From: Patella vulgata
Lineage: Eukaryota; Mollusca; Gastropoda; Patellidae
Reading direction: 5' to 3'
Length of the DNA stretch: 64,000 nucleotides
Assembly (NCBI RefSeq): GCF_932274485.2
Contig: NC_065882.2
Span: 76,596,767-76,660,766, forward strand
This document shows positions 44,362 to 55,529 of this stretch, in pieces. The position numbers were made by a program, and so were the translations under genes. Position 1 is the first letter of the stretch; the number at the start of each line of letters is the position of its first letter. The notes under the pieces were generated by a model. That model was not told the origin of the DNA. It saw nothing but the letters and a program-made list of their open reading frames with translations, and searched no databases.

Positions 44362-44482
44362 TGGGGTTAAACGTCCAATCGACACAAACTAGGTCATTTC
44401 GGGACTAACATATGGTTAAGTTTTTATTTGAATAATTCGCTTGCGCGTAGGGGTCTTTAGCAGTGGGAGGAAACCGGAGAAT
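44330..44482 (-). mobile_element. SINE S1, 5'-truncated
   Basis: (GA)n, ATGGGGTTAAACGTCCAATC, CATTTCGGGACTAACATATG, AGCAGTGGGAGGAAACCGG. The head is missing. Confidence 0.9.
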
Positions 44483-44869
44483 TAGACAGCACTGACTAAT
44501 TAACTCGAAACACCCTACTGTCGTATTTTCAGTAAACCCAGCTGTTAATCGTGTTGAAGTTCCATTTGCTGTCCATTTATTTTCTGAGAAAATATTGTTT
44601 CTAAAATAACAAAGTACCAAATAAGTTGATAATGAATGGATTATCGAAGGAATCCAGGGACTTTAGATATGAAAGAAGCTAATCAGAAATTTAATCTACG
44701 TTTTCACAGAGTGTGAAATAGCATTTAGTTAATCTGTTATCTATTATAAAGATATGATTAATAAGAATTACAGATTAAATCCAGAAACCTTTCTATACCA
44801 AAGGTTGTATATTTTTTTCACCACCGATGACTTTTAGATGGCACTATGACAGCAAAAGTACTCCTCGGG

Positions 44870-44985
44870 GAGAGAGAAATGGGGATTATCATTCACTCAG
44901 TAATAATTAGGTCGTTAGAGGTAAATATGTTTTGCTTGGGCGCGGTGGGAAACCAGAGTACCTGGAGTCGACCCAAGATGATAAA
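44870..44985 (-). mobile_element. SINE S1 remnant
   Basis: GAGAGAAATGGGGATTATCA, TAATTAGGTCGTTAG and GGTGGGAAACCAGAGTACC; heavily diverged. Confidence 0.5.
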
Positions 44986-44987
44986 CA

Positions 44988-45440
44988 TGAAATGAAGTGA
45001 AATGGAATTTAACGTCCTACTGTTCTGCTCCTAAACTGGGCTAATGAAGACGGGCATACGCCATACAGTGTGCTATGAGGGAAATGTTGCCTCGACAGCG
45101 CCACTGCGGCCTACTCTTATATCGAATTCCAACTGCCAAGAGATCTTTTACATGCACGCCCACGTGTGCATCAGACCCGGTTTTTTGTTGCATCCGAAAT
45201 CCACCCCCTTCCCTCTATCACATACAATAAGCTTCCTATAAATTATCAGTAGTAGTACCTTGATTCTTTGATGTCTGCTTCCACGGGTCGCGGGGTTTTC
45301 GTCCCATACGAACAACCATAAGTTATCCGGCACCACTGACAAGGGGAAACCATACCGGAAAATCCCGATGAACTTTCTCGGCCAACGCAGGGATCGAAAA
45401 CAGGATCTCCAACATCTTACTCACCGATCCACCTTGACTC
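44988..45440 (-). mobile_element. SINE S2 with a ~95-bp insertion
   Basis: Tail, middle and head blocks are all present. About 95 bp (about 45200-45290) interrupts the CGGTTTTTCGTCC block, which is present on both sides in part. Confidence 0.8.
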
Positions 45441-45619
45441 TCGACAAAAAATTAAACATGACATATTTTTATATGGTTGAATGAACACAAACGATTCCAG
45501 TGTAATATATGGAAGATAGATGATGTGTAGGCGTCTATAAATAATGTTACAATAAAAGGTTTTGGTACTTAAAGGTATTACAAACGTCTTTTTCGTGACC
45601 TATTAATCTGGTTGGTCCC

Positions 45620-45865
45620 ATTTACAGATAATTGTGAGTAATTACAGATCATGTAGTTACCGATATTGTGAGTATTTACAAACTTTGTGAGTATTTACAG
45701 ATATTACGAGTATTTACAGATCGTGTGAGTAGTTGCGTATATTGCGAAAATTGACAGATAATGCGAATGTTTGCAGATATTGTTAGCATTTACCGATCGT
45801 GTGAGTAGTTACCGATAATGTGAGTATTTACAGATATTTTGAGTATTTACAGATATACACAAATA
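45620..45865 (+). repeat. Minisatellite, ~21-23 bp units, about 11 copies
   Basis: Units of the form TGTGAGTATTTACAGATA(T), with variants GTAGTTACCGATA and GAAAATTGACAGATA. Confidence 0.9.
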
Positions 45866-46027
45866 TCAGCAGGACAGGTGACTATACTGAAAAAAGGTAA
45901 AAGTACAGGACATTGTTTGTTAGCAATTTGAATTCCTCAAATGAAAAAAGTATCTGGTTTTCTTGAAATGCTAGCCTGCTACAGAAACTACACCCGTCAC
46001 TATGCTTATAGCGAACTGAAGCAAGAG

Positions 46028-46072
46028 TTTGGACGGCGATATCACTTCGTTGAAAGCGGACGTTAAATTAAC
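46028..46072 (+). mobile_element. SINE S3-type tail remnant
   Basis: ATCACTTCGTTGAAAGCGG then ACGTTAAATT parallels the S3 tail at 58670-58692. Confidence 0.5.
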
Positions 46073-46179
46073 TTATTTTACACATCCGAAGATTTGGACC
46101 AGGATTTCGGAAGTGGGGAGTCTATTTGCAGACCGGTTGGGAAGTTCGGCGATTATCACACAACGAGTAGGGACTCAAA

Positions 46180-46683
46180 GGGTTGTAGCACTTTGGCCCT
46201 TGAGACAATTTTGGGTCTTTATAAAATTGTCTCTTCAATTTTGTCTATAAAGTCAAATCTCACGTACTTAATGAACGTGGGTATAGTTATTCGTAAAAAA
46301 CAGTGATATTTTGGACAAATTATATTCATTGTCAAAATAGTCATCAAATTCTGGCTGTTAATTGACCTATAGTTGATAGACCAAAAATAGGTAATGTTTC
46401 CTATCTATTTGTGGGAAATAAAGAGTTTTATTCCTTATATGGCGTAGATATTAACGTCAAGGTTATCGAAGACCTGCAGAAATTAGGGGGTATAAATTAG
46501 GGTGTAGAGGCGAGCTGGATTAGAGCTCACCCAGAAATTCCTACCAGCCATTATCATTGAGAACGAGGAACATGCAAAGCCAGTACAACTTAGAAATAAA
46601 GTCGTGAAATTATTTTATGCTGTAGTCTTATTAAGATCACCAGAAAGTAAACACAACAAGAAGAAGTCCTCTAGTATTACAGG
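46180..46683 (+). repeat. Long dispersed repeat R3, copy 1
   Basis: About 500 bp also found in reverse at 61755-62270. Shared blocks include TCGAAGACCTGCAGAAATTA, GGGGGTATAAATTAG, ATTGAGAACGAGGAAC and ATTTCCCACAAATAG-like words. Similarity looks like 80-90% in the best parts. No family or frame recognised; a transposon 3' region or a duplicated host segment are both possible. Confidence 0.8.
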
Positions 46684-46689
46684 GTTCGG

Positions 46690-47390
46690 GCTAGGGGTAG
46701 GAATCATAAAGCTGACCCTAATCCATAATCCTCTATATAGGAATTTTCCGTATGGAAATGACCCCCCCCCCCCATCCCTTGCTCTAAGGCGGGCAGATTT
46801 CCTCCAACAGTATAAAAAATACACATTACCTTTCAGTAACTGACGCTTCTGTGTATAAAAGGAACGCCGAGCATCAATATATTTATATGACTCCTTAATA
46901 TGTAAATAACTTAATTAAATCAACCTGTCCATAATATCATATTTTATGTATTGAACGTTAAATTTGTAATAAACGACAACAACAACAACAACATCTATAT
47001 ATTTATAAATAGTTGAACAGTCCCTTTAATAACACATAACATCGACCTTTAAACAATCATAGATTGTGTCTATTTTTGACTTTCAATATAAAATACTTAT
47101 ATTATGATCAGTTCAATTAACTCATATCTGGGACATAGAAACAGCATTACAGTCAGACATTAGTAATTATTATAGAGATAATGGTGTTAACGACAAGTAC
47201 TAATGTATTTTAGCATTAACAAATAATTAAACGAATCATATGTAAAGATGACTATTACTTTATGAAATGTATTTTGGTCACTGAAACAATAGATAATTAT
47301 TGATAATATAAATATCCCAAATTGATTGAATGAAATCGGTTTCTCGTCAGTTATGCTCTAGCCATCCGTAAATTCTGCTTTTTTTTAGAT
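46690..47390. other. Intergenic; (CAA)n run
   Basis: Contains a C10 run near 46762 and (ACA)n at 46976-46997. No gene. Confidence 0.35.
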
Positions 47391-47394
47391 TCAG

Positions 47395-48060
47395 ATCTGA
47401 ATATCGAAAAACGAGTAGCTCGTTTATTGTTATTCGCCAATAGCGAAAAACGGGCTACCTGTTTTTTCGCAATTGGCTAATATCGACGATTCAAAAGGAA
47501 AAAAGCAGTTAATCCATTGCTCCATTGCTCAGACATCCTCATTTATAATTACTTTAATTCGTTTTAGAAATCTGATTAAATTAAATGTGCTTGGGAGACA
47601 TTCTGTAGATTTACATCTTTACAATCTGATTTTTTACAATTCAAATCTGAATACCGAAACACTAGCTACTCGCTTTCGTTATTCACCAATATCGAAAAAC
47701 AAGGAGAAAGGGCAGAATATCGGAAAACGAGATACTCGTTTTTGACCAATATCGAAAAACAAGTAGCTCGGTTTCCACTATTCTGCCCTTTCCCTTTTGT
47801 TTGGCCAATATCGACAATTCAAAATGAAAACGCAATTTTATTAAATCCACGGTAGAGACATTCTCATTTTTGGTTTATAAGTTCGCTTTATAAAACTGTA
47901 TCGCTGAAATGACTTCCTTAAATCAGCTTTTTTATATTTAAATGCGAATATCGATAAATCTCCCTGAAATCCATTTTTTTAAATTCAAATGTGAATATCG
48001 AAAAACGAGTAGCCTGTTATTCGTTATTTACCAATAACGAAAACCCCAAAACGACTATCG
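47395..48060. repeat. Satellite-like cluster with ATCGAAAAACGAGTAGCTCG
   Basis: GAATATCGAAAAACGAGTAG and variants occur at least five times. The partner words TTATTCGCCAATA and CCAATATCGA(C/A) and an inverted pair GAAAGGGCAGAATATCGG / CACTATTCTGCCCTTTC are also present. Confidence 0.75.
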
Positions 48061-48715
48061 AGCTAACTTCATACTGTCGACCCTAAAAGCCTGTCACAAA
48101 AGCCTGCTAAGCGCCGTGTACAACACCTGTCACTACTGTCGTACTAAAGTAAACGCTAGGTATGATCAAAGTGAAAAATGGGCCTGGATAAAAGACACGT
48201 GTTACAATATGTCAACACTTTCTTCTAGAATACCACTTGTCAATGATTCTTGTGTGCCACTCATTCTTTCAGTGGACGCTTACTGTTGGTCCACGGAATC
48301 CATTCACTTGATTTGATATTTGTTTATTTCTTGCAATGTCTATGTTGTTTATCTTGTAGATTTTGTTTTGTGTGTAGTGCGGTCCTCCTGCATTCACACT
48401 AGAATCCTTGATTGGCAGAATATTTGTATGGAATACAACGTTAGGTTTTTTTATATATAATCATGGCGCGATGTTTCAACAGGAGTTTTTTTTATCGTTT
48501 TCTAACACAATGGTAGTCAACCAGTATAAATAACGTAAATATTTGATGACTTCTTCATTACATATATAATACCCCTTATTTTACAAATTAACATTTGTTC
48601 TTTAATATGCAGTATATATTTTATACAATATATTACTATAATTTGTTCTTTAATAGGTTACGAGAACATTTTTTTCATCATCCTAGGTCAGTGCTTATGT
48701 GGAGACTTAACCTCT
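48061..48715. other. Intergenic, nothing firm
   Basis: GGCGCGATGTTTCAACAGG near 48465 is faintly like the reverse of the GAAACGTCGC tail motif. No gene. Confidence 0.3.
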
Positions 48716-48725
48716 CCCCCCAAAT

Positions 48726-48925
48726 TCTTAAACCTAACCCTACCCCAACCCTAAGAAAAGATATCGGTGGACTAATGAACCCTAACCCAACACTAACCCT
48801 AATAATAGATATCGGTGGACTAATGAACCCTAACCCAACACTAACCCTAATAATAGATATCGGTGGACTAATGAACCCTAACCCAACACTAACCCTAATA
48901 ATAGATATCGGTAGACTAGTGAACC
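48726..48925 (+). repeat. 48-bp minisatellite with CCCTAACCC
   Basis: About 3.5 units of CCCTAACCCAACACTAACCC then TAATAATAGATATCGGTGGA and CTAATGAA. The period is exactly 48 bp, so a frame stays open across it, but I see no reason to call it a gene. Confidence 0.9.
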
Positions 48926-49655
48926 CGCGGACTCGTGAGCATCCCCATGTAAAAATAAAAATAGTGATAGTATTGCATATAAATAATCTGTCTTTTTTTG
49001 TATCGGTCCTTTATCTGTTTCAAAGGTGTATTTTTATCTTATTGCTACTAAACCATTTACTTAATGAGGTTCTAAGAAGTATTCAGTGCTGTGTCGAAAT
49101 AGCAAATAACACTGGTAATTAGTGCACAGAAGCCGAAAATAGTACATGTATTCTCCCATTGTTTGACGCAACTGAAATTATAAACATGTTACAATTGAAA
49201 GAACATGCAGACGGAACCATTCATGCGTTTAGCTTTCAGATCTCCAAACGATCATTAGCAATATTTTATATTTTATTCCCCAGTCTCTCAAAACAATTTA
49301 AGAAAATCTAATAAACTCTCATGGGTTGTCATTTCTTAATACAAGGCCGACATCTTGATTCATTAGTTGAAAGCATGTATTTTTTTTTACTTTGGGTAAT
49401 GATACGATTAATCTTTTTTTTTTAAACCGGATCTGTTCAAGTCCATAAAACATGATAGATATATAGATAGATATAATATTAATGTCATTTGTCAAACATG
49501 GAGAAAACAATCCATCAAGAATTAATTTGCCTGGAAATTTTCATTTTTTACAGTGGGGACATTATTGTATTCAAAACTCTGACTGCTAGATTGTAGCAAC
49601 ACAGCCCAAAACTCCAGGTCGGGGACCATTCATTAGCAATTAACGTCCGATGGGA
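48926..49655. other. Intergenic, nothing recognised
   Basis: AT-rich, no gene or family match. Confidence 0.3.
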
Positions 49656-49657
49656 CG

Positions 49658-49866
49658 AAATGAAATGAAATGGGGTTTAACGTCCTACTGTTCTGCTCCT
49701 AAACTGGGCTAACGAAGACGGGCATACGCCAAGGGATCTTTTACGTGCACGCCAATATGTACACGGGACCTCGGTTTTTCATCCCATCCGAACGACTAGA
49801 CAGCTGTCCTTGTCAGGCCCTCCGTCCTGCATCACTGACAAGGGGAAACCACGGCGGAAAATCTGT
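49658..49866 (-). mobile_element. SINE S2 with an internal deletion
   Basis: (GAAAT)n tail, ACTGGGCTAACGAAGACGG, then GGCATACGCC joined directly to AAGGGATCTTTTACGTGCAC, skipping ~75 bp. The intact family has GCC at both ends of the lost part. The head is missing. Confidence 0.85.
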
Positions 49867-50020
49867 GTAATTATAAAAAACAAATTATATTAAAATTGAC
49901 TTGGGTGAAAATTACAAAAAACAAATTATATTAAAATTGACTTGTGTGAAAATTAAAATTGACTTGGGTGAAAATTATAAAAAACAAATTATATTAAAAT
50001 TGACTTGGGTGAATGTTAAA
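49867..50020 (+). repeat. Tandem repeat, ~40-bp units, about 3.5 copies
   Basis: TTATAAAAAACAAATTATAT followed by TAAAATTGACTTGGGTGAAA, repeated; one unit is shortened. Confidence 0.9.
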
Positions 50021-50454
50021 AAAACCCCCAAATTATATTATTTTTCATGTCCCTTATCAGCCACCGTACAATTTGTCCATTTCAATCAATATTGATGTTG
50101 TTATCTTGCCGTGAAAATATGAGATCCTAATATCCAATATTTAAGACCCAATGAACATTTTAAAATCAGTCACGAGGCGTGTACTCTATTGTTATCGGAT
50201 GCCATTTCTAGTGAATTAAAAAAAAAATCCCACAAGACAATGCGAAATTAATTACTTATAGCTGATTCACAAACGATAAAACAATAATAATAATATGTGC
50301 AGAATGGACTAAGCAGGCGTAAACGACTATCGTTCAATTTGGACTGTTCACGAATTTCAACGAACGTAATTGATTAGAAATTACAATATTTTTTTTTAGA
50401 AAATTGATTATAAATCACTTTATATACATTCATATTGCATTTTCACATATGCGC

Positions 50455-50690
50455 TTTTAGACCCATTTCGTCTAAAGAATAAGTTTTTCAGTTCAGCTGA
50501 TCCTAGATTATGGAACGAACTTCTACAACAGATCAAGAATCAACAGACTTTTAATCAATTTAAATCCGCACTAAAGACTTCCCTGTTTCGACAGTTTTAC
50601 CAGTAGAGCCATTACTTAAAGCGTTTTGAGCATGTTTCAACATGGAGAAGACGCTATAAAAAAACCTTCATTATTATTATTATTAGCGCC
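50455..50690 (+). mobile_element. LINE 3' end, CR1/L2-like group
   Basis: From 50460 the plus strand reads DPFRLKNKFFSSADPRLWNE and then TFNQFKSALKTSLFRQFY before TAG at 50604-50606. The W-N ... F-K-x-x-L-K-T-x-L-F pattern is typical of the last residues of CR1/L2-like LINE proteins. A 3' UTR with GAAGACGCTATAAAAAA and (ATT)n follows. Everything upstream is missing. Confidence 0.8.
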
Positions 50691-51144
50691 ATAGGCACTT
50701 TAATCCCCATATCAGTTTTTTTTATTGACAGGTAACCTTTAACGTCGTCCTGAAGCTGACTGTTAAAAGGTTGCCCCAACTGTCGATAATGCAGTTAAGT
50801 AAGAACGGCTTCAGCGCCTTATATAAAACTCCAAAAGCGTCTGATGGCGTCATGGGGTTTTAACGGGATGTAACTAAAGCTAAGTTAGAATTATCTGAAG
50901 GCTTGGACTTCTTTATTTGCACCGAACCTACAAGATCAATTATTTCAATTACTGTCGTAAGTGGATTATAACTGAAATTATATCTGGTATGCAAACGGTA
51001 TTATGGCGGTGTTTTTTTTGTCGTTGTTGAATGGTGGTAATCCTAACAAATTAGTAATACAGATCATGTCTCATTGCACAGAAAACTAAAGACATACAAT
51101 TGAATTTTCTAGATCGTCCGGTACAGAATGTTCCATTATCTCGC

Positions 51145-51367
51145 GAGGGTTGGATGGCCGAATGGTTAACGCGTGCGCGTTGTATCATAAGGTCTGTAAT
51201 TGAGTCAACTGACGTGGTTTTGATTCCCCGGTTGTGGGTTTTATCCGGGTCCTCCGGTTTCCTCCCACTGCTAAGGACCCCTACGCGCAAGCGAATTAAT
51301 GAAATAAAATTGAACCATATGTTATTCCCTAAATGACCTAGTTTCTGTCGAGTGGACGTTAAACCCA

Positions 51368-51409
<42 letters not shown>

Positions 51410-51541
51410 TCTCTTTCTCTCTCTATCTATCTCTATCTCTCTCTCTCTCTCCATCTCTATCTATCTCTCTCTCTATCTATCTCTCTCTCTCTCTCCCTCT
51501 CTCTCTCTCACTCTCTCTCTCCCTCTCTCTATCTCTCTCTC
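51145..51541 (+). mobile_element. SINE S1 with internal deletion and long (CT)n tail
   Basis: GGGTTGGATGGCCGAATGG, B-box region GGTTTTGATTCCCCGG, then a jump over ~35 bp to GTGGGTTTTATCCGGGTCC. The tail is followed by ~175 bp of (CT)n/(CTAT)n. TCTCGC at both ends may be the TSD. Confidence 0.88.
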
Positions 51542-51765
51542 TCTCGCATTTATCTGGCAACCACATCAAACGTGATAGACCTCAACCTTTTGTCCCTAAA
51601 AACGCAAATATGAAAATATTCTATTTCAATCCTTTAATCGTGAAATAATACTGCTCCGTGTTTACTATATAATTGGGTGCAGTACGTTCATTTAACTTAT
51701 CACCACATTAACATGTATGATAGTCTGTTTCGATTGCATTAGCTCTCTACCCTTTAAGAATGCGT

Positions 51766-51921
51766 CAATCTGATTAAGATACAGATCTATATTTCGTTTC
51801 GTTTTTTTATACTTTTGATGGCCTATACTACATGAAGATCTGAGTGTAGTAAAGACAAGTAAAACGAAATTTTGAACTATAAAAAACGAAACGAAATAGT
51901 ATCTGTGCTTTAATCAGATTG
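51766..51921 (+). mobile_element. MITE M1, internally deleted, 9-bp TSD
   Basis: AGAATGCGT (51757-51765) and AGAATGCAT (51922-51930). Starts CAATCTGATTAAGATACAG and ends CTTTAATCAGATTG. About 180 bp of the interior is missing. Confidence 0.93.
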
Positions 51922-52253
51922 AGAATGCATATATGAAAATATCATATTGAAAAGATATTGATCCATGTTTGGTCGCGTGATTTTTGCAAGAATTTAGATT
52001 AATGTACCGTGCACTCGTTTGTATTGGCTCTATACCATTGTTATAGTTTGGTATTTGGCCCAGTGTCTTGTTTGTTGTTTTAAATGGCGTGGGACGGCAA
52101 TGCACACACGTTTGCTGAATTCCGTTTCCCTGGCCATTGATTGAATTTCTAAGAGGACTACCTGAAATCTTGGTTAAAGAGATGAGTTCTACTGTATATA
52201 CATTGAAAAGTTAGAACTATTACTTAGAATAGAACTGATGACATCAATGAGAG

Positions 52254-52627
52254 GGGAACCGAGGTGGCTAAGTGGGTAAGACGCTGGCTCGCTAGCCTGG
52301 AGCTAGGGTGTTCGATCCCTGCATTGGCTGAGAAAGTTCATTGGGATTTTCCGACGTGGTTTCCCCTTGTCAGTGATGCAGGACGGATGGTCCTGACAAG
52401 GACATCTGTCTAGTCGTTCGGATGGGACGAAAACCGAGGTCCTGTGTATACATTGACATACACGTAAAAGATCCCTTGGCAGTTGGAATTCGGTATAGGA
52501 GTAGGCCGTAGTGCCGCTGCCCGGGCAAAATTTCCCTAATAGCACACTGTATGGCGTATGCCCGTCTTCATTAGCCCAGTATAAGAGCAGAACAGTAAGG
52601 CGTTAAACCCCAGTTCATTTCATTTCC
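52254..52627 (+). mobile_element. SINE S2, full length, 9-bp TSD
   Basis: CAATGAGAG at 52245-52253 and 52628-52636. Head GGGAACCGAGGTGGCTAAG; all middle blocks; tail AAGGCGTTAAACCCCAG. Confidence 0.95.
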
Positions 52628-52967
52628 CAATGAGAGTAATTAATTATTATGGACTATTAAATAAATAGAAGACAAGAACAGGGTCTTTAGGTGATATAAA
52701 TATGGCTGCTAAAAGCTTTCAATACCATAGCTAGGTTTATATTCATCTATCACGTACAGTCAGGTTGGTCGCCATTTTCTATTATTACAGCCAAATGAAC
52801 AGTCTTCACAAATCATCGGTGTCTAATGTTCCACACGTTATTACTATCGAATGCCGATGGATGCTTTGTCAGTGACACAGAAAACCTCACGAAGTCTGTC
52901 ATTTTCTTCCGAGAATAAATAAAATATTAATTAATACTGTGAAGATAAATTATCAGTAATATTGTTT

Positions 52968-53302
52968 ACATGTACTATGTGAATTATCAATGATGTAAAA
53001 GATGATACCTGAATAAAGAGCTGTTTGGTCTTCCATAATTTATATGTACTATGTGATATATCAATGATGTAAAAGATGAAACCTGAAAAAAGAGCTGTTT
53101 GGTCTTCCATAGTACTATGTGATGTATCAATGACGTAAAAAATGAAACCTGAATAAAGAGCTGTTTGGTCTTCCATAGTTTACATGTACTATTTGATGTA
53201 TCAATGATGTAAAATATGATACCTGAATAAAGAGCTGTTTGGTCTTCCATAGTTTAAATGTACTCTGTGATATATCGATGATGTAAAAGATGAAACCCGA
53301 AG
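52968..53302 (-). repeat. Tandem repeat, 66-74 bp units, about 4.5 copies
   Basis: Units with AATAAAGAGCTGTTTGGTCT, TTCCATA, TGTACTATGTGAT and TATCAATGATGTAAAAGATG. Anchors at 53019, 53093, 53159 and 53233. Frames through it are artefacts. Confidence 0.9.
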
Positions 53303-53536
53303 GCTTTTCGGGTATAACATTTATCAGATACAACGATATTGTGGGGTTGATGGTATTGCCGAATCTGTAAAACTGAACTGGTTATTATGAAAAACTTTTT
53401 TTTAGATTAGTGTGAAACAAGTACTATGAACCAATAACCAGCCATCTTGAAATTGTGACGTCATATCAAATGTCGAATGCAGCCAATCGATACCCTAAGA
53501 ACAAGAATTCCAGGTTTCATCGCCCAAAGAACAAGA

Positions 53537-53800
53537 GAGAGAGAGAGAGATAGAGAGAGAGAGGGGGAGTAACGCACACTCGACACAAACTAGGTCTTTT
53601 CGGGACTAACACATGGTTCAATTTCATTTCAATAATTCGCTTGCGCGTAGGGGTCTTAAGCTGTGGGAGGAAACCAGAGGACCCAGAGAAAACCCACGAG
53701 GTTAGACAGGGGACCCTACTCCTTGTCACGTACAACCGGGGAATTGAATCCGCGCCAATTGACTCAATGACAGACCTTATGATACAACGCACACGTCCAC
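53537..53800 (-). mobile_element. SINE S1, head missing, 9-bp TSD
   Basis: AGAACAAGA at 53528-53536 and 53801-53809. (GA)n, tail, central domain and B box are present; it stops within CGCACACGTCCAC. Confidence 0.9.
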
Positions 53801-53814
53801 AGAACAAGATTATC

Positions 53815-54265
53815 AGGTGTATTGAAACAGTTTCTCGATAACATATTAACTCATCTGAACCCCGCCAATAGTGAGATAATTCATAATAATTGTCCAGAAA
53901 TAACATTCAGGTGTCACACCACAATTCCATTATATTCAAACACATGAGAGTTGGTTTAAACGTTTCTGATTAAATGTTGACATTCTATGTGGGGAAATTA
54001 TTTATCTGAATATTCAAACCATATCACCACATTGTTACAATATATCGTTATATTATAATGTCACAATGTCTGGAAAAAGGCCCCCAGAGAGTTGCATTGA
54101 GTACTCTTCAAATGAATGACAAAATCAGTAATTATTTGCATGACTTAACGGAATCAGTATTTTTTAATATGTTTTGTGTTATACTGGGATATTTTTAACC
54201 AGGGAATATATAGATCAAGCATAGTCAATACACGAAATCAAATGGAAAAATCAGGCAAAATCGAA
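53815..54265. other. Intergenic, nothing recognised
   Basis: AT-rich, no gene. Confidence 0.3.
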
Positions 54266-54269
54266 AATT

Positions 54270-54545
54270 AAATGAAATGGACCGACTTTTTCCCGTAAGG
54301 CGGCGTTTCTCTCTACCATTTGTCGATTTCCAACTGCCAAGAGTTATTTCACGTGCTTGACAACGTGTACACGGGACCTCGGATGACTTGACACTGTTCC
54401 TCCCCGGGTCTCCATCTTGTATAACTGACAATAGGAAACGACGCTGAAAAATCACGAGAAACATTCTCGACCAACAATGGCAACATCGGGATCGTGTTAA
54501 ACACCTTCTGGTTATTGAGTCAGTTTCATACTCACGGATGGTTAA
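54270..54545 (-). mobile_element. SINE S2, old copy
   Basis: TTCCAACTGCCAAGAGTTAT, CGTGTACACGGGACCTCGG, ACTGACAATAGGAAACGACG; strongly diverged. Confidence 0.65.
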
Positions 54546-54600
54546 AATTGAACCATATGTTCGTCCCGAAATGACCTAATTTGTGTCAAATGGACGTTTC
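54546..54600 (+). mobile_element. SINE S1 tail fragment
   Basis: AATTGAACCATATGTTCGTC, CGAAATGACCTAATTTGTG, AATGGACGTTT. Confidence 0.75.
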
Positions 54601-54921
54601 CCTTTCCCGGAAAAGTCGAGCCATAGCAATTGGACTGTCCACGTGACCAATTGTCCATAATTGAAACGGTTACCCTGTGTCGCTGCTTGGGTGAAGGCAT
54701 TATTTCGATTCTCTGCCGAGAATATATTTTTTTCAAATTGAGTCACAAATGTTTCATTGTCATTATGAAATATTCTCCTCGAAATATTTTCAACAATCTA
54801 GCTGTTTATCGTTCGTATTAATCTTAATTTGGTGATGAATTTTTTATTTATTTCCTGAACTATTTTTGTTCTTTAATAAAATTGCAACCTCCGGTTGGAC
54901 CAAAAAATGTTGTGTCTACAC

Positions 54922-55106
54922 GGCTAAATCTATTTGTTAAGGCCAGCTCAAGTTCACGTTAGGGAACGTGATTGTTGGCGAGATTGTAGGTTAGGGTTAG
55001 GGTAAGTATTAGGGCTAGGTCCAGGGTTAGGGTCGGGATTACATCTGTTTACATCTCGTGACCTATGGACGCAAAACTGAGCTGGCCTTATCATTTAGCA
55101 CTAACC
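54922..55106 (+). mobile_element. MITE M3, complete, perfect 10-bp TSD
   Basis: GTGTCTACAC at 54912-54921 and 55107-55116. Ends GGCTAAATCTATTTGTTAAG and (reversed) GGTTAGTGCTAAATGATAAG. Core TAGGTTAGGGTTAGGGTAAG. Reference copy for M3. Confidence 0.95.
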
Positions 55107-55159
55107 GTGTCTACACTTAGTCCGTGCTATTTTGTCTACCGCGAACATTCTCTTCTTAT

Positions 55160-55485
55160 CTGAGAGGTTGGATGGCCGAATGGTTAGCACGGTGCGCACT
55201 GTATCATAACATCTGTCATTGAGTCAACTGGCGTGGTTTCGAATCCCCGGTTGTACGTGGCATGGAGTAGAGTCGCCTGTCCAACCTCGTGGGTTTTCTC
55301 CGGGTCCTCCGGTTTCCCCCCACTGCTAAAGACCCCTACGCGCAAGCGAATTATTGAAATAAAATTAAATTATATGTTAGTCCCGAAATGACCCCTACGC
55401 GCAAGCTAATTATTGAAATAAAAATTGAACAATGTGTTAGTCCCGAAATGACCTATTTTGTGTCGAGTCGACGTTAAACCCGATG

Positions 55486-55516
<31 letters not shown>

Positions 55517-55518
55517 CC
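55160..55518 (+). mobile_element. SINE S1 with duplicated 3' module, 11-bp TSD
   Basis: TCTCTTCTTAT at 55149-55159 and 55519-55529. Full head and central domain. The segment from CCCCTACGCGCAAG to GTCCCGAAATGACC (~62 bp) occurs twice in tandem, then the tail and (CT)n. Confidence 0.95.
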
Positions 55519-55529
55519 TCTCTTCTTAT

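Noticed and set aside
46014-46250. A possible short coding exon (KIWTRISEVGSLFADRLG)
   Set aside because: No recognised domain, no splice support, and it overlaps the R3 repeat and an S3-type tail.
48595-49122. A 175-codon open frame with a 16-residue repeat
   Set aside because: The repeat comes from the 48-bp minisatellite whose period is a multiple of three. The rest is low-complexity and has no recognised domain.
51352-51648. A Ser-Leu-rich open frame
   Set aside because: It is the translation of the (CT)n tail of an S1 SINE.
52968-53302. A CRISPR-like array
   Set aside because: Units are directly repeated along their full length with no distinct spacers. The other tandem arrays here were rejected for the same reason.
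53517-53906. Open frames of ~100-130 codons at 53517, 34116, 43058 and 51051
   Set aside because: All run through S1 SINEs and repeat the same peptide (FISIIRLRVGVFSSGRKPED-like). This is shared repeat sequence, not a protein family.
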